A stretch of DNA of 64,000 nucleotides from Cellulomonas flavigena DSM 20109 (lineage in GTDB: Bacteria > Actinomycetota > Actinomycetes > Actinomycetales > Cellulomonadaceae), in contig NC_014151.1 of NCBI RefSeq assembly GCF_000092865.1, positions 1,984,001 through 2,048,000 of the forward strand, given 5' to 3'. A model generated the notes under the pieces. It did no database searches and was not told the origin of the DNA. It saw only the letters and a list, made by a program, of their open reading frames with translations. Position numbers and translations under genes: made by a program. The number at the start of each line of letters is the position of its first letter. Within the stretch, counting starts at the first letter, position 1. Positions 28,212 through 36,913 of the stretch are shown in pieces.

Positions 28212-28302
28212 GGCAAGGCGGAGCACTCGTCGAGCACGGTCCGCACCGGCGGGCACGGCGGGTCGCGAGGACGGCGGCCCGGTGGCGGTCCCGGGCGTCG
28301 TC

Positions 28303-28315
28303 TAGCGTGCGGTGC
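28303..28315 (+). promoter_or_regulatory. Leaderless promoter of metallo-hydrolase gene
   Basis: TAGCGT (28303-28308) ends 7 nt before the ATG at 28316, predicting transcription from the A of ATG. No Shine-Dalgarno. Confidence 0.55.
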
Positions 28316-29032
28316 ATGCACCTCCTCACGGTCGTCGCCCCGGTCTTCGCCGCCCGCTGCTCCGCCGTCGTGGCGGACGACGGTGCGTGCGTCGTGGTGG
28401 ACCCCGGCGCGGGCGCCGGGGACCAGGTCCTCGCGCTCGTCACCGCCCACGGGCTGCGCCCGCAGGCGGTGCTCGTCACGCACGGGCACGCCGACCACAC
28501 GTGGGACGCCCCCGCGCTCGCGCGCGAGCTCGACGTGCCGGTGCTCCTGCACGCACGCGACGCCTACCGGCTCGCCGACCCGTTCGGCACGCTCGGGGTG
28601 CTCGACCCGCGGCACGACCCCCGCGGCCCGCTGGCGCAGGCGCTCGTCGCCGCGGGCGTCGACCTGGGCTCCTGGCGGGCACCGGACCGCGTCGAGCCGT
28701 TCGGCACCCCCGGCGGTGCGCGGGACGACGACCTCGACCTCGACCTCGGCGGGGTGCGCGTCGTCGCGCGCCACGCCCCGGGCCACACGGAGGGCTCCAC
28801 GCTCTACCTCGTCGAGGCGGGCGACGCCGACCCCCTGGTGCTGTCCGGCGACGTGCTGTTCGCCGGGAGCATCGGTCGCACGGACCTGCCGGGCGGCGAC
28901 CCCGTCGCGATGGACGCCACGCTGCGGGAGGTCGTCGCGACGCTGCCGCGCGGCTCGCGCGTGCTGCCCGGGCACGGCCCGGCGACCGACGTCGCGACGG
29001 AGCTCGCGACCAACCCGTACCTGCCGCGTTGA
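28316..29032 (+). CDS. Metallo-beta-lactamase-fold hydrolase (glyoxalase II-like)
   Basis: A 238-residue MBL-fold enzyme with the metal-binding set THGHADHTWD (HxHxDH), APGHTEGS, LSGDVLF and GHGP, all complete. Proteins of this subfamily hydrolyse thioesters; the position between cyclophilin and hisS matches mycobacterial Rv2581c. The substrate (possibly a mycothiol or other thioester) is not shown by sequence. ATG 28316 is set by the leaderless promoter; the longer frame upstream lies in the divergent promoter region. Confidence 0.88.
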   Translation: MHLLTVVAPVFAARCSAVVADDGACVVVDPGAGAGDQVLALVTAHGLRPQAVLVTHGHADHTWDAPALARELDVPVLLHARDAYRLADPFGTLGVLDPRHDPRGPLAQALVAAGVDLGSWRAPDRVEPFGTPGGARDDDLDLDLGGVRVVARHAPGHTEGSTLYLVEAGDADPLVLSGDVLFAGSIGRTDLPGGDPVAMDATLREVVATLPRGSRVLPGHGPATDVATELATNPYLPR

Positions 29033-29103
29033 CGTCCGCGGCGCACCCGCTCGACCCCGCGCGCCGCGGACGGACGGCGTGCGGGCGCACGTGCCGGTTC
29101 TGG

Positions 29104-29116
29104 GATCATCGGACCC
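29104..29116 (+). promoter_or_regulatory. Possible leaderless promoter of hisS
   Basis: GATCAT (29104-29109) ends 7 nt before the hisS ATG (29117). A weaker -10 than the others, but with the same spacing and no Shine-Dalgarno. Confidence 0.4.
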
Positions 29117-30508
29117 ATGGCCCGACCCACACCTCTGTCCGGATTCCCCGAGTGGCTGCCCGACGGGCGCATCGTCGAGCAGCACGTGCTCGACGTCCTG
29201 CGCCGCACCTTCGAGCTGCACGGCTTCGCGGGCATCGAGACGCGGGCCGTCGAGCCGCTCGACCAGCTGCTGCGCAAGGGCGAGACCTCCAAGGAGGTCT
29301 ACGTGCTGCGCCGGCTGCAGGAGGACCCCGAGACACCCGCGGCCCGCGGGCACCGCGAGGCCGAGAAGGGCCTCGGCCTGCACTTCGACCTCACCGTGCC
29401 GTTCGCGCGGTACGTGCTGGAGAACGCCGGTCACCTCGCGTTCCCGTTCCGCCGCTACCAGATCCAGAAGGTCTGGCGCGGCGAGCGACCCCAGGACGGC
29501 CGGTTCCGCGAGTTCGTGCAGGCCGACGTCGACGTGGTCGGGGCGGGGTCGCTGCCGTACCACTACGAGGTCGAGCTGCCGCTGGTGATGGCCGACGCGC
29601 TCGGTGCGTTGCGCGACCTCGGCGTGCCGCCCGTGCGGATCCTCGTCAACAACCGCAAGGTCGCCGAGGGGTTCTACCGCGGCCTGGGCCTCACCGACGT
29701 CGAGGCGGTCCTGCGCGGGATCGACAAGCTCGACAAGATCGGCTCCGACGCGGTCGCCGAGGTGCTCGTCGCCGAAGCCGGCGCCACGCCCGCCCAGGCC
29801 GCCGCGTGCCTCGAGCTCGCGGCGGTCAACGGCGAGGACACCGGCGTCGTCGACCGCGTGCGCGAGCTCGCCGCGCGGTACGACGCGTCGACGGACCTGC
29901 TCGAGGAGGGCCTCGGCGAGCTCGGGGCGCTGGTCGCGGCGGCCGCGGAGCGCGCGCCCGGCGTGCTGGTGGCCGACCTGAGGATCGCCCGCGGTCTCGA
30001 CTACTACACCGGCTCGGTGTACGAGACGGTGCTCGTCGGGCACGAGGACCTCGGCTCGATCTGCTCCGGCGGGCGCTACGACACGCTCGCGTCCGACGGT
30101 GCGACCACCTACCCCGGCGTCGGGCTGTCCATCGGCGTCTCGCGCCTGGTCTCGCGCCTGCTGTCGGCAGGTCTGGTCCGGGCGACGCGGTCCGTCCCCA
30201 CGGCCGTGCTCGTCGCGGTGACGTCCGAGGAGCGCCGCGCCGCCTCCGACGCCGTCGCCGCCGCGCTGCGCTCCCGCGGCATTCCCACCGAGGTCGCCCC
30301 GAGCGCGTCGAAGTTCGGCAAGCAGATCAGGCACGCCGACCGGCGCGGCATCCCGTACGTGTGGTTCGTCGGCGACACCTCGGACGACGGTGCGCCTGCG
30401 CAGGACGAGGTCAAGGACATCCGGACCGGCGCGCAGCAGCCTGCCGACGCGGCGACGTGGGCACCGCCGGGCGAGGACCTGCTGCCCCGCGTCGTCGCCG
30501 CGGGCTGA
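29117..30508 (+). CDS. hisS: Histidyl-tRNA synthetase
   Basis: Class II synthetase (463 aa) charging tRNA-His. Motif 2 region FRRYQIQKVWRGERPQDGRFREFVQADVD (split over about residues 115-145), histidine-binding ARGLDYYTGSVYE (HisA motif) and GGRYD are clear; C-terminal anticodon-binding domain with ASKFGKQIRHADRRGIPYV. It belongs to the longer HisRS form used by many actinobacteria. ATG 29117 gives MARPTPLSGFPEWLP. Confidence 0.96.
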   Translation: MARPTPLSGFPEWLPDGRIVEQHVLDVLRRTFELHGFAGIETRAVEPLDQLLRKGETSKEVYVLRRLQEDPETPAARGHREAEKGLGLHFDLTVPFARYVLENAGHLAFPFRRYQIQKVWRGERPQDGRFREFVQADVDVVGAGSLPYHYEVELPLVMADALGALRDLGVPPVRILVNNRKVAEGFYRGLGLTDVEAVLRGIDKLDKIGSDAVAEVLVAEAGATPAQAAACLELAAVNGEDTGVVDRVRELAARYDASTDLLEEGLGELGALVAAAAERAPGVLVADLRIARGLDYYTGSVYETVLVGHEDLGSICSGGRYDTLASDGATTYPGVGLSIGVSRLVSRLLSAGLVRATRSVPTAVLVAVTSEERRAASDAVAAALRSRGIPTEVAPSASKFGKQIRHADRRGIPYVWFVGDTSDDGAPAQDEVKDIRTGAQQPADAATWAPPGEDLLPRVVAAG

Positions 30509-30563
30509 GCGCGGTCCCGGGCGGGCAGCACGCCCCGGCCGTGCGCCAGGGCGTGCCCGCACC

Positions 30564-30575
30564 TAGCGTGGCGGC
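30564..30575 (+). promoter_or_regulatory. Leaderless promoter of unknown gene
   Basis: TAGCGT (30564-30569) ends 6 nt before the GTG at 30576. No Shine-Dalgarno. The match supports the choice of start. Confidence 0.5.
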
Positions 30576-31211
30576 GTGACCCACGCCGCCACGTCCGCCC
30601 CCGCGCCCGCCGTCGAGCTCGCGGGGCACATCGCGGGCGTCGGCACGGCCCAGGGCACGCGGCTCGTCGTCGGGCGCTGGCGGCGCTCGCCGCTGGGCGG
30701 GTTCGCCGACGTCATGGTCGAGCGTGCCGACGGCACGCGCGTGCTGCTCGCACCGCGCGACGACGTCGCGGCACTCGTCACCCGCCTCTACACCTTCGAC
30801 GCCGTCCACCTCGTCGACGTGCGGGTCGTCGCCGACCGTGCCACGCGCACGTGGACCGTCGTCGGCGGCCCGCTGCACGCACGTCTCACCCTCGGTGCGC
30901 GTACGCCGCTCGGGGCGCTCCTGGGGCTCGTCCCCGCACGGCTCGTCACCGCTCGGGCGACCGCCGGGCTCGTCGACACGGTCGCCGGCCTCGTCGTGCC
31001 GGGCGTCCGGACGCGGGGCCGCGGGGCCGACGGCTCCCCGGAGGTCTACGTGCCGCGCGACCAGCACGCCGTCGTCGCGCTCGCGGCCCGCTGGGGCGGC
31101 GAGGACCTCGGACCGCTGCGGCCCGTCGACCCGCCGGTGCGATTCGGCTTCTCCTCGACGCCCGCGAACCCGGCCGTCACCGCCATCGAGGTGAGCATCG
31201 GCACGTCTTGA
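30576..31211 (+). CDS. Conserved actinobacterial protein of unknown function
   Basis: A 211-residue soluble protein that I cannot assign. It has no signal peptide or transmembrane helix. It is rich in beta-forming segments (TRLVVGRWRRSPLGGFADVMVERADGTRVLLAP, FDAVHLVDVRVV). It ends with RFGFSSTPANPAVTAIEVSIGTS, which suggests a lipocalin- or START-like barrel, but that is a guess. It lies between hisS and the SOS-controlled radical SAM gene; its last codons overlap the -35 of that gene's promoter. Confidence 0.75.
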   Translation: MTHAATSAPAPAVELAGHIAGVGTAQGTRLVVGRWRRSPLGGFADVMVERADGTRVLLAPRDDVAALVTRLYTFDAVHLVDVRVVADRATRTWTVVGGPLHARLTLGARTPLGALLGLVPARLVTARATAGLVDTVAGLVVPGVRTRGRGADGSPEVYVPRDQHAVVALAARWGGEDLGPLRPVDPPVRFGFSSTPANPAVTAIEVSIGTS

Positions 31212-31242
31212 CGCGCGATCGAACACATGTTCGAATCAGGCC
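31208..31242 (+). promoter_or_regulatory. Leaderless SOS promoter with perfect LexA box
   Basis: TTGACG (31208-31213), 17-bp spacer and TCGAAT (31231-31236) form a promoter whose start falls at the GTG 31243, 6 nt after the -10. A perfect 16-bp palindrome TCGAACACATGTTCGA (31219-31234), the actinobacterial LexA operator consensus, fills the spacer and overlaps the -10. LexA bound there would exclude RNA polymerase, so the downstream gene should be DNA-damage inducible. Confidence 0.85.
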
Positions 31243-32280
31243 GTGCGATGGGACGGCCAGAAGATCGACGCGGGGGAGGGCAGTGCCCTGCCCGGGCTCG
31301 ACCTGCGCACCCTGCCCGGGCTCGTCCGCAGCGTGCGCACCCCGGACTTCGCGGGCGTCACCTTCCACGAGGTGCTGGCCCGCACCGCGCTCAACCGCGT
31401 GCCCGACGCCTCGTCGGTCCCGTTCCGCTGGACCGTGAACCCGATGCGCGGATGCCTCCACCGGTGCACGTACTGCTTCAGCCGTGGGACCCATCGGTAC
31501 CTCGACCTCGACGCGGGCAGGGACTTCGACACCCAGATCGTCGTCAAGACCAACGTGGTGGAGGTGCTGCGCGCCGAGGTCTCGCGCGCGTCCTGGGCCC
31601 GCGAGCACGTCGCACTGGGCACCAACACCGACCCCTACCAGCGGGCCGAGGGCAGGTACGAGCTCATGCCGGGGATCATCGACGCGCTCGCGGGCTCCGG
31701 CACGCCGCTGTCGGTGCTGACCAAGGGCACGCTGCTGCGGCGAGACCTGCCTCTGCTCGCCGCGGCCGCGCGAGACGTGCCCGTGTCGCTGGCCGTGTCG
31801 ATCGCGGTGCTCGACGACGAGCTGCAGCAGAGCCTGGAGCCCGGGACCCCGAACGCCCGCTCCCGGCTCGGGCTCGTGCGGGCCGTCCGTGACGCCGGGC
31901 TGCCCGTGCACGTGCTGGTCGCGCCCGTGCTGCCGTGGCTCACCGACTCCACCGACCACCTCGACCGGCTGCTCGGTGCGGTCGCGGCGGCCGGCGCCGA
32001 CAGCGCGTCCGTCATGGGGCTGCACCTGCGCCCCGGCGCGCGCGAGTGGTTCCTCGCGTGGCTCGCGCGCGAGCGGCCCGACCTGCTGGCCGGCTACCGC
32101 CGCGTCTACCGCGGCGGCTCCTACGCGCACGAGGGGTACCGCACGTGGCTGCGCCGGCGGGTGACTCCGCTCCTGGCCCGGCACGGGCTGGAGGCGCCCG
32201 CGGCCGAGGGCGGCGGCGCGCGTCGGGGGAGAGCCGCCGGTGCGACCGCCGCGCCCCAGCTGCAGCCGAGCCTGTTCTGA
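31243..32280 (+). CDS. SOS-controlled radical SAM protein (Rv2578c-like)
   Basis: A 345-residue radical SAM enzyme with the iron-sulfur motif C71-x3-C75-x2-C78 in [38 protein letters not shown] and [12 protein letters not shown] are typical of the SplB/Rv2578c-like group, proteins related to spore photoproduct lyase that act on unknown substrates. The C-terminus ends QLQPSLF, resembling the QL(S/D)LF peptide that binds the DNA sliding clamp. With a perfect LexA box on its promoter, a role in DNA repair or damage tolerance is the best inference; the chemistry is unknown. Confidence 0.85.
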   Translation: MRWDGQKIDAGEGSALPGLDLRTLPGLVRSVRTPDFAGVTFHEVLARTALNRVPDASSVPFRWTVNPMRGCLHRCTYCFSRGTHRYLDLDAGRDFDTQIVVKTNVVEVLRAEVSRASWAREHVALGTNTDPYQRAEGRYELMPGIIDALAGSGTPLSVLTKGTLLRRDLPLLAAAARDVPVSLAVSIAVLDDELQQSLEPGTPNARSRLGLVRAVRDAGLPVHVLVAPVLPWLTDSTDHLDRLLGAVAAAGADSASVMGLHLRPGAREWFLAWLARERPDLLAGYRRVYRGGSYAHEGYRTWLRRRVTPLLARHGLEAPAAEGGGARRGRAAGATAAPQLQPSLF

Positions 32281-32352
32281 CCGCGCGGCCGGTCCGCCCG
32301 ACGGCGTGCGGTCGACCCGCGGTATCGCGTGGGCCTGCCCCGCGCGCGCAAC

Positions 32353-32358
32353 TATGAT
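32353..32358 (+). promoter_or_regulatory. -10 element of aspS
   Basis: TATGAT, 49 bp upstream of the aspS start; no good -35. Predicts a leader of about 43 nt with an AAGGA ribosome-binding site. Confidence 0.5.
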
Positions 32359-32407
32359 CGACGCCGACGCCCACCTGGGCGCGGATCCCCGACCTGAAGG
32401 ACCTTCC

Positions 32408-34183
32408 GTGCTGCGCACCCACACCGCCGGCTCGCTGCGGGCCGAGCACATCGGCACCACCGTCACCCTCACGGGCTGGGTGGACCGGCGTCGCGACCAC
32501 GGCGGGGTCGCCTTCGTGGACCTGCGCGACGCCTCGGGCATCGCCCAGGTCGTCGTGCGCGACGAGGCCGTCGCGCACGGACTGCGCGCCGAGTACGTGC
32601 TGCAGGTCACGGGCGAGGTCGGCCGGCGCCCCGAGGGCAACGAGAACCCGAACCTGGCGACGGGCGAGGTCGAGGTCGTCGCCCACGAGGTCGTCGTGCT
32701 CAACGAGTCGGCGCCGCTGCCGTTCCAGGTGTCCGCGTCCGTCGACGAGCAGCCCGGCGAGGAGGCGCGCCTGCGCCACCGCTACCTGGACCTGCGCCGG
32801 CAGGGGCCCGCGCACGCGATCCGCCTGCGCGCCCAGGTGAACCGCGCCGCCCGTGCGGTCCTCGACGAGCGCGGCTTCGTCGAGGTCGAGACCCCGACGC
32901 TCACGCGCTCCACGCCCGAGGGGGCCCGTGACTTCGTCGTCCCCGCCCGCCTGGCCCCGGGCAGCTGGTACGCCCTGCCGCAGTCGCCGCAGCTGTTCAA
33001 GCAGCTGCTGATGGTCGGCGGGCTCGAGCGCTACTACCAGATCGCCCGCTGCTACCGCGACGAGGACTTCCGCGCCGACCGGCAGCCGGAGTTCACCCAG
33101 CTCGACGTCGAGGCGTCGTTCGTCGACCAGGACGACGTCATCGAGCTCGCCGAGTCGGTCCTCACCTCCCTGTGGGACCTCATCGGTTATGCGATCCCGA
33201 CGCCGATCCCGCGGATGACCTACGCCGACGCGATGCGCCGGTACGGCACCGACAAGCCCGACCTGCGTTTCGGCCTGGAGCTCACCGACCTCACCGAGTA
33301 CTTCGCCGGCACGCCGTTCCGCGTGTTCCAGTCGCCGTACGTCGGCGCGGTCGTGCAGCCCGGCGGAGCGAGCACGCCCCGTCGCGGGTTCGACGCGTGG
33401 CAGGAGTGGGCCAAGCAGCGTGGCGCCAAGGGGCTGGCCTACGTGACGGTCGGCGAGGACGGCGAGCTCGGCGGCCCGGTCGCCAAGAACATCTCCGACG
33501 CCGAGCGCGCGGGCCTCGCCGCCGCCGTCGGCGCGCAGCCGGGCGACGCCGTGTTCTTCGCCGCCGGCAAGGCCACCGAGGCCCGTGCGCTGCTCGGCGC
33601 CGCGCGCCTGGAGATCGGCCGCCGCGGCGGGCTGATCGACGAGGACGCGTGGTCGTTCGTGTGGGTGGTCGACGCTCCGCTGTTCAAGCCCACCGGCGAG
33701 GACGACGACGTGGCGGTCGGCGCCGGCGCCTGGACGGCCGTGCACCACGCGTTCACGTCGCCCACGCCGGAGTGGGTCGACCGCTTCGAGGAGGACCCGG
33801 GCGCTGCGCTCGCGTACGCCTACGACATCGTCTGCAACGGCAACGAGATCGGTGGTGGCTCGATCCGTATCCACCGTCGCGACGTGCAGCAGCGGGTCTT
33901 CCAGGTCATGGGCATCGGCGAGGCCGAGGCGCAGGAGAAGTTCGGCTTCCTGCTCGACGCCTTCCAGTTCGGCGCGCCGCCGCACGGCGGCATCGCGTTC
34001 GGCTGGGACCGCATCGTCACGCTGCTCACGCGCTCGGACTCCATCCGCGAGGTCATCGCCTTCCCGAAGTCCGGCGGCGGCTACGACCCGCTCACCGGCG
34101 CGCCGGCGCCGATCTCCGTGGAGCAGCGCCGCGAGACCGGCGTCGACGCGAAGCCGAAGGCCGCGGCCTCCGTCCCGGCCTGA
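32408..34183 (+). CDS. aspS: Aspartyl-tRNA synthetase
   Basis: Class IIb synthetase (591 aa). N-terminal OB-fold anticodon domain ([22 protein letters not shown]), catalytic motifs [35 protein letters not shown] and the C-terminal [13 protein letters not shown], with the bacterial GAD insertion between. GTG 32408 with AAGGA upstream gives [16 protein letters not shown]; the frame continues upstream without a better start. Whether it is discriminating (Asp only) or also charges tRNA-Asn depends on GatCAB elsewhere. Confidence 0.96.
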   Translation: MLRTHTAGSLRAEHIGTTVTLTGWVDRRRDHGGVAFVDLRDASGIAQVVVRDEAVAHGLRAEYVLQVTGEVGRRPEGNENPNLATGEVEVVAHEVVVLNESAPLPFQVSASVDEQPGEEARLRHRYLDLRRQGPAHAIRLRAQVNRAARAVLDERGFVEVETPTLTRSTPEGARDFVVPARLAPGSWYALPQSPQLFKQLLMVGGLERYYQIARCYRDEDFRADRQPEFTQLDVEASFVDQDDVIELAESVLTSLWDLIGYAIPTPIPRMTYADAMRRYGTDKPDLRFGLELTDLTEYFAGTPFRVFQSPYVGAVVQPGGASTPRRGFDAWQEWAKQRGAKGLAYVTVGEDGELGGPVAKNISDAERAGLAAAVGAQPGDAVFFAAGKATEARALLGAARLEIGRRGGLIDEDAWSFVWVVDAPLFKPTGEDDDVAVGAGAWTAVHHAFTSPTPEWVDRFEEDPGAALAYAYDIVCNGNEIGGGSIRIHRRDVQQRVFQVMGIGEAEAQEKFGFLLDAFQFGAPPHGGIAFGWDRIVTLLTRSDSIREVIAFPKSGGGYDPLTGAPAPISVEQRRETGVDAKPKAAASVPA

Positions 34184-34190
34184 CACGCGC

Positions 34191-34946
34191 GTGGCGGGCC
34201 TGCTCGGGCTGCTCCCGGCAGCCCTCACCACGCGCCGGTACGTCATGGACGGCCGCGACCGCTGGGCGGACGCGGCCGTCCTGGCCACCGGGGACGCGTC
34301 GGCGGTCCTCACGACCCCGATGCCGGGCGGCTCCCTGGTCTGGGCGCTCGGACGCCCCGACGAGCTCGAGGTGCTGCTGCCGGGCGCGCTCGTCGCGCAC
34401 GGTCCGGGCGTGCGCTGGGCCACCGTTCCCCGCGCCGTCCGCGTCCCGGAGCCGGTGCTCGAGGCCGCCGGGCTCGCGCACCTCACGAGCTGGGACCGGC
34501 TCTCGGCCGACGTCGCCCCCGTGGCCCAGCCGGGGGAGGACGTCGTCGCACCGCTCGACCTCGTCGTCGCCGAGCAGGACGTTCTCGCGTGCCTCGTGGC
34601 GGCGAACCCCGCGTCGCGCGCGCGGCCCGGCGCGCCGGACGACCTGGGCTGGTGGGGCGTGCGCGACGGCGCGCGGCTCGTCGGCGTCGTCGGCACGGCC
34701 GCGCGCCCCGACGGTGCGGTCTTCCTCCACGGGCTCGGGGTCGTCGCGTCCCACCGCGGGCGCGGCCTGGGCCGCGCCCTGACGGCCGCCGTGACGCGGC
34801 GCGCCCTGAACGACGGCGCTCCGTGGGTGTCGCTGCACATGTACGCCGACAACGTCCCCGCGCGTCGCCTGTACGACGCGCTCGGCTTCCGGGTCGACGT
34901 GGAGAACGCCGGCTACGGCCCGCCCGGCCTGCCGCCGCCCGGGTGA
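34191..34946 (+). CDS. GNAT-family N-acetyltransferase
   Basis: A 251-residue protein. The C-terminal 100 residues form a GNAT domain with the acetyl-CoA loop SHRGRGLGRALTAAVTRRAL and VSLHMYADNVPARRLYDALGF. The N-terminal half is a separate alpha/beta domain of the kind often fused to actinobacterial GNATs. Substrate unknown. It starts 7 bp after aspS, so it is probably cotranscribed, and ends 13 bp from the convergent lipase-maturation-factor gene. Confidence 0.85.
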   Translation: MAGLLGLLPAALTTRRYVMDGRDRWADAAVLATGDASAVLTTPMPGGSLVWALGRPDELEVLLPGALVAHGPGVRWATVPRAVRVPEPVLEAAGLAHLTSWDRLSADVAPVAQPGEDVVAPLDLVVAEQDVLACLVAANPASRARPGAPDDLGWWGVRDGARLVGVVGTAARPDGAVFLHGLGVVASHRGRGLGRALTAAVTRRALNDGAPWVSLHMYADNVPARRLYDALGFRVDVENAGYGPPGLPPPG

Positions 34947-34959
34947 GCGACCCGGTCGG

Positions 34960-36420
34960 TCAGGCCGTGCGCAGGTGGCGCGCGAGCGCCGCAGCGTCGA
35001 CGGGCCCGACGAGCGTCCCCGTCTCGTGGCGCACCCACCGCGCCCGCGAGGCGCGTCGCTCGGCACGCGTCGCGAACCGGTAGCCGAAGAGCCGCGCCCG
35101 CACCCAGCGAGGCGGGTCGCCGTCGAACGGGTCGTCCGCGAGCAGCCGCAGCGTGGGCCGGTCGGCCTCGAGCAGCCGGCCGAGGAGCGGCAGGAACCAC
35201 CGCAGCTGGGCCGACGACCCGAGCGCGAGGAACCACATGCCCCAGTCGAGGCGCAGGTGGTATGGCGCGACCTGGCGGGGGAGGCGCCGCACGTCGGTCG
35301 GCTTGCCGCGGAACTCGTACGCGTGCCACGTGGCGGCGTCCGGGTCCGCGTCGAGCGTGCCCTCGACGACGACCTCGGTGCGCCGCCGCGTCACCGTGCC
35401 GAACGCCCCGTACGCGTTGGCCAGGTGCCACGCGTTGAAGGACGCGTTCATCCGCTGGTGGCGCGAGACCAGGTTGCGCAACGGGTGGCGGCTCAGCCAC
35501 GCGCACACCGCGGTCACGACGAGCACGACGACGACCCACCACGCGGGCGCTGCCGCGGGGGGACGGGCGCCGAGGTCGACGCCGGCCGGACCGAGGACGC
35601 GCGCCCACGTCGCGTCGTCGACCGCCGAGCAGGCCAGCACGATCGTCAGCCAGTTGAGCCACGCGAAGTTGCCGGACAGCACGAGCCACAGCTGCGTGAC
35701 CACCATGACCGCAGCCGCGGTGGACGCGACCGTGCCCGGCACCAGGAGGCCGAACGGCACGACGAGCTGTGTCACGTGGTTGGCGAGCACCTCCGCGCGG
35801 TGCACGGGACGCGGCAGGAGGTGGAACAGGCGGCTCAGCGGCCCGGGCATCGGCTGGGTCTGGTGGTGGAAGTCCAGGGCCGTGAGATCACGCCAGGCGG
35901 TGTCGCCCCGCATCTTGATCAGCCCCGCACCGAGCTCGACGCGCAGCACGAGCCACCACAGCAGCACCAGCACGGGCAGCGGTGGCGCGACGACGCGCGA
36001 GCCGAGGAACGCCACGAGGAAGCCCGCCTCGAGCAGCAGCGACTCCCAGCCGAAGCCGTAGAACACCTGGCCGACGTTGACCACCGACAGGTACAGCACC
36101 CACAGGAGGCCGAACGCCGCCAGCGGTGCCCACGGCGGCCCCGACTGCGGCACACCCGCCACGAGGCTCACGGCGACCAGCACCCCCGTCGCCCCGACGG
36201 CGACCACGAGCCGGTCGGAGTACCACCTGTGGAACAGGCTCGGGCTCGCGCGGAACGGCACGCGCGCCGTGAACGCCGGCACGGGGAGCAGGCCGCGCTC
36301 GCCGAGGAGCGGGCGGAACTGGCGCAGGACCGCGACGAACGCGACCACGTACACGGCCGCCACGCCGCGTTGCACCACCTCGCGCGCCACCGTGTAGCCC
36401 TCGGCGTCGAACCAGTCCAC
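34960..36420 (-). CDS. Lipase maturation factor-family membrane protein
   Basis: A 486-residue polytopic membrane protein. The C-terminal signature YEFRGKPTDVRRLPRQVAPYHLRLDWGMWFLAL is characteristic of the LMF1 family (DUF1222), known in animals for ER lipase folding; bacterial members have no established role. About eight hydrophobic helices precede it, including FYGFGWESLLLEAGFLVAFLG and LVLRVELGAGLIKMRGDTAWRDL. GTG 36420 with GAGGAGG upstream fixes the start; the additional 86 codons in frame are rejected. Leftward, downstream of the DUF2809 gene. Confidence 0.85.
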   Translation of the reverse strand: MDWFDAEGYTVAREVVQRGVAAVYVVAFVAVLRQFRPLLGERGLLPVPAFTARVPFRASPSLFHRWYSDRLVVAVGATGVLVAVSLVAGVPQSGPPWAPLAAFGLLWVLYLSVVNVGQVFYGFGWESLLLEAGFLVAFLGSRVVAPPLPVLVLLWWLVLRVELGAGLIKMRGDTAWRDLTALDFHHQTQPMPGPLSRLFHLLPRPVHRAEVLANHVTQLVVPFGLLVPGTVASTAAAVMVVTQLWLVLSGNFAWLNWLTIVLACSAVDDATWARVLGPAGVDLGARPPAAAPAWWVVVVLVVTAVCAWLSRHPLRNLVSRHQRMNASFNAWHLANAYGAFGTVTRRRTEVVVEGTLDADPDAATWHAYEFRGKPTDVRRLPRQVAPYHLRLDWGMWFLALGSSAQLRWFLPLLGRLLEADRPTLRLLADDPFDGDPPRWVRARLFGYRFATRAERRASRARWVRHETGTLVGPVDAAALARHLRTA

Positions 36421-36494
36421 GACCGCGCACCTCCTCGCGCCGCACGTCCCCCCCAGCGTCGCCGACGTGCGAGTGCCACGCGCGCCGGGTGGGG

Positions 36495-36908
36495 TCAGGA
36501 GGGCTCGCTCCGCCGGGCGGCGGCAGCGTCGGCGGCCGTCACGGCGCCGACACCGGTGGCGTAGGCGAGCAGGTCCGTCGCTACGAACGTCGAGCCCAGC
36601 ACGTACGCGGCGGGCGGCCACGCGGCTCCGACGGCGGCCGGCAGGGGCGTGAGCTGGGCGAGCTCGACCGCCGTGCACACGCCCAGGGCCGTGCCCGCGG
36701 CGACGAGCACGCCCACGCGTGGTGCGACGAGCAGCACGAGCAGGTGCACGAGCGCCGCGTACAGCACCCCGCCCGCGAGGTCGGCGAGCAGCCCGCTCCC
36801 GCGCGAGACGGCGAGACCCGCGACGACCACGACGCTCGCAGCGACGGCGAGCAGCGTGCGCGACCGACGCGCACGGGCGGCCCCGGGTGCCTCGACCCCG
36901 GGCGGCAC
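36495..36908 (-). CDS. DUF2809-family membrane protein
   Basis: A 137-residue protein with four hydrophobic helices and the DUF2809 pattern GGVLYAALVHLLVLLVAPR, CTAVELAQLTPLPAAV and GSTFVATDLLAYATGV. Function unknown. The likely GTG start is 5 bp after the MMPL stop, so it belongs to that leftward operon; the much longer open frame through the MMPL gene is a shadow. Confidence 0.75.
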   Translation of the reverse strand: MPPGVEAPGAARARRSRTLLAVAASVVVVAGLAVSRGSGLLADLAGGVLYAALVHLLVLLVAPRVGVLVAAGTALGVCTAVELAQLTPLPAAVGAAWPPAAYVLGSTFVATDLLAYATGVGAVTAADAAAARRSEPS

Positions 36909-36913
36909 GCCGC

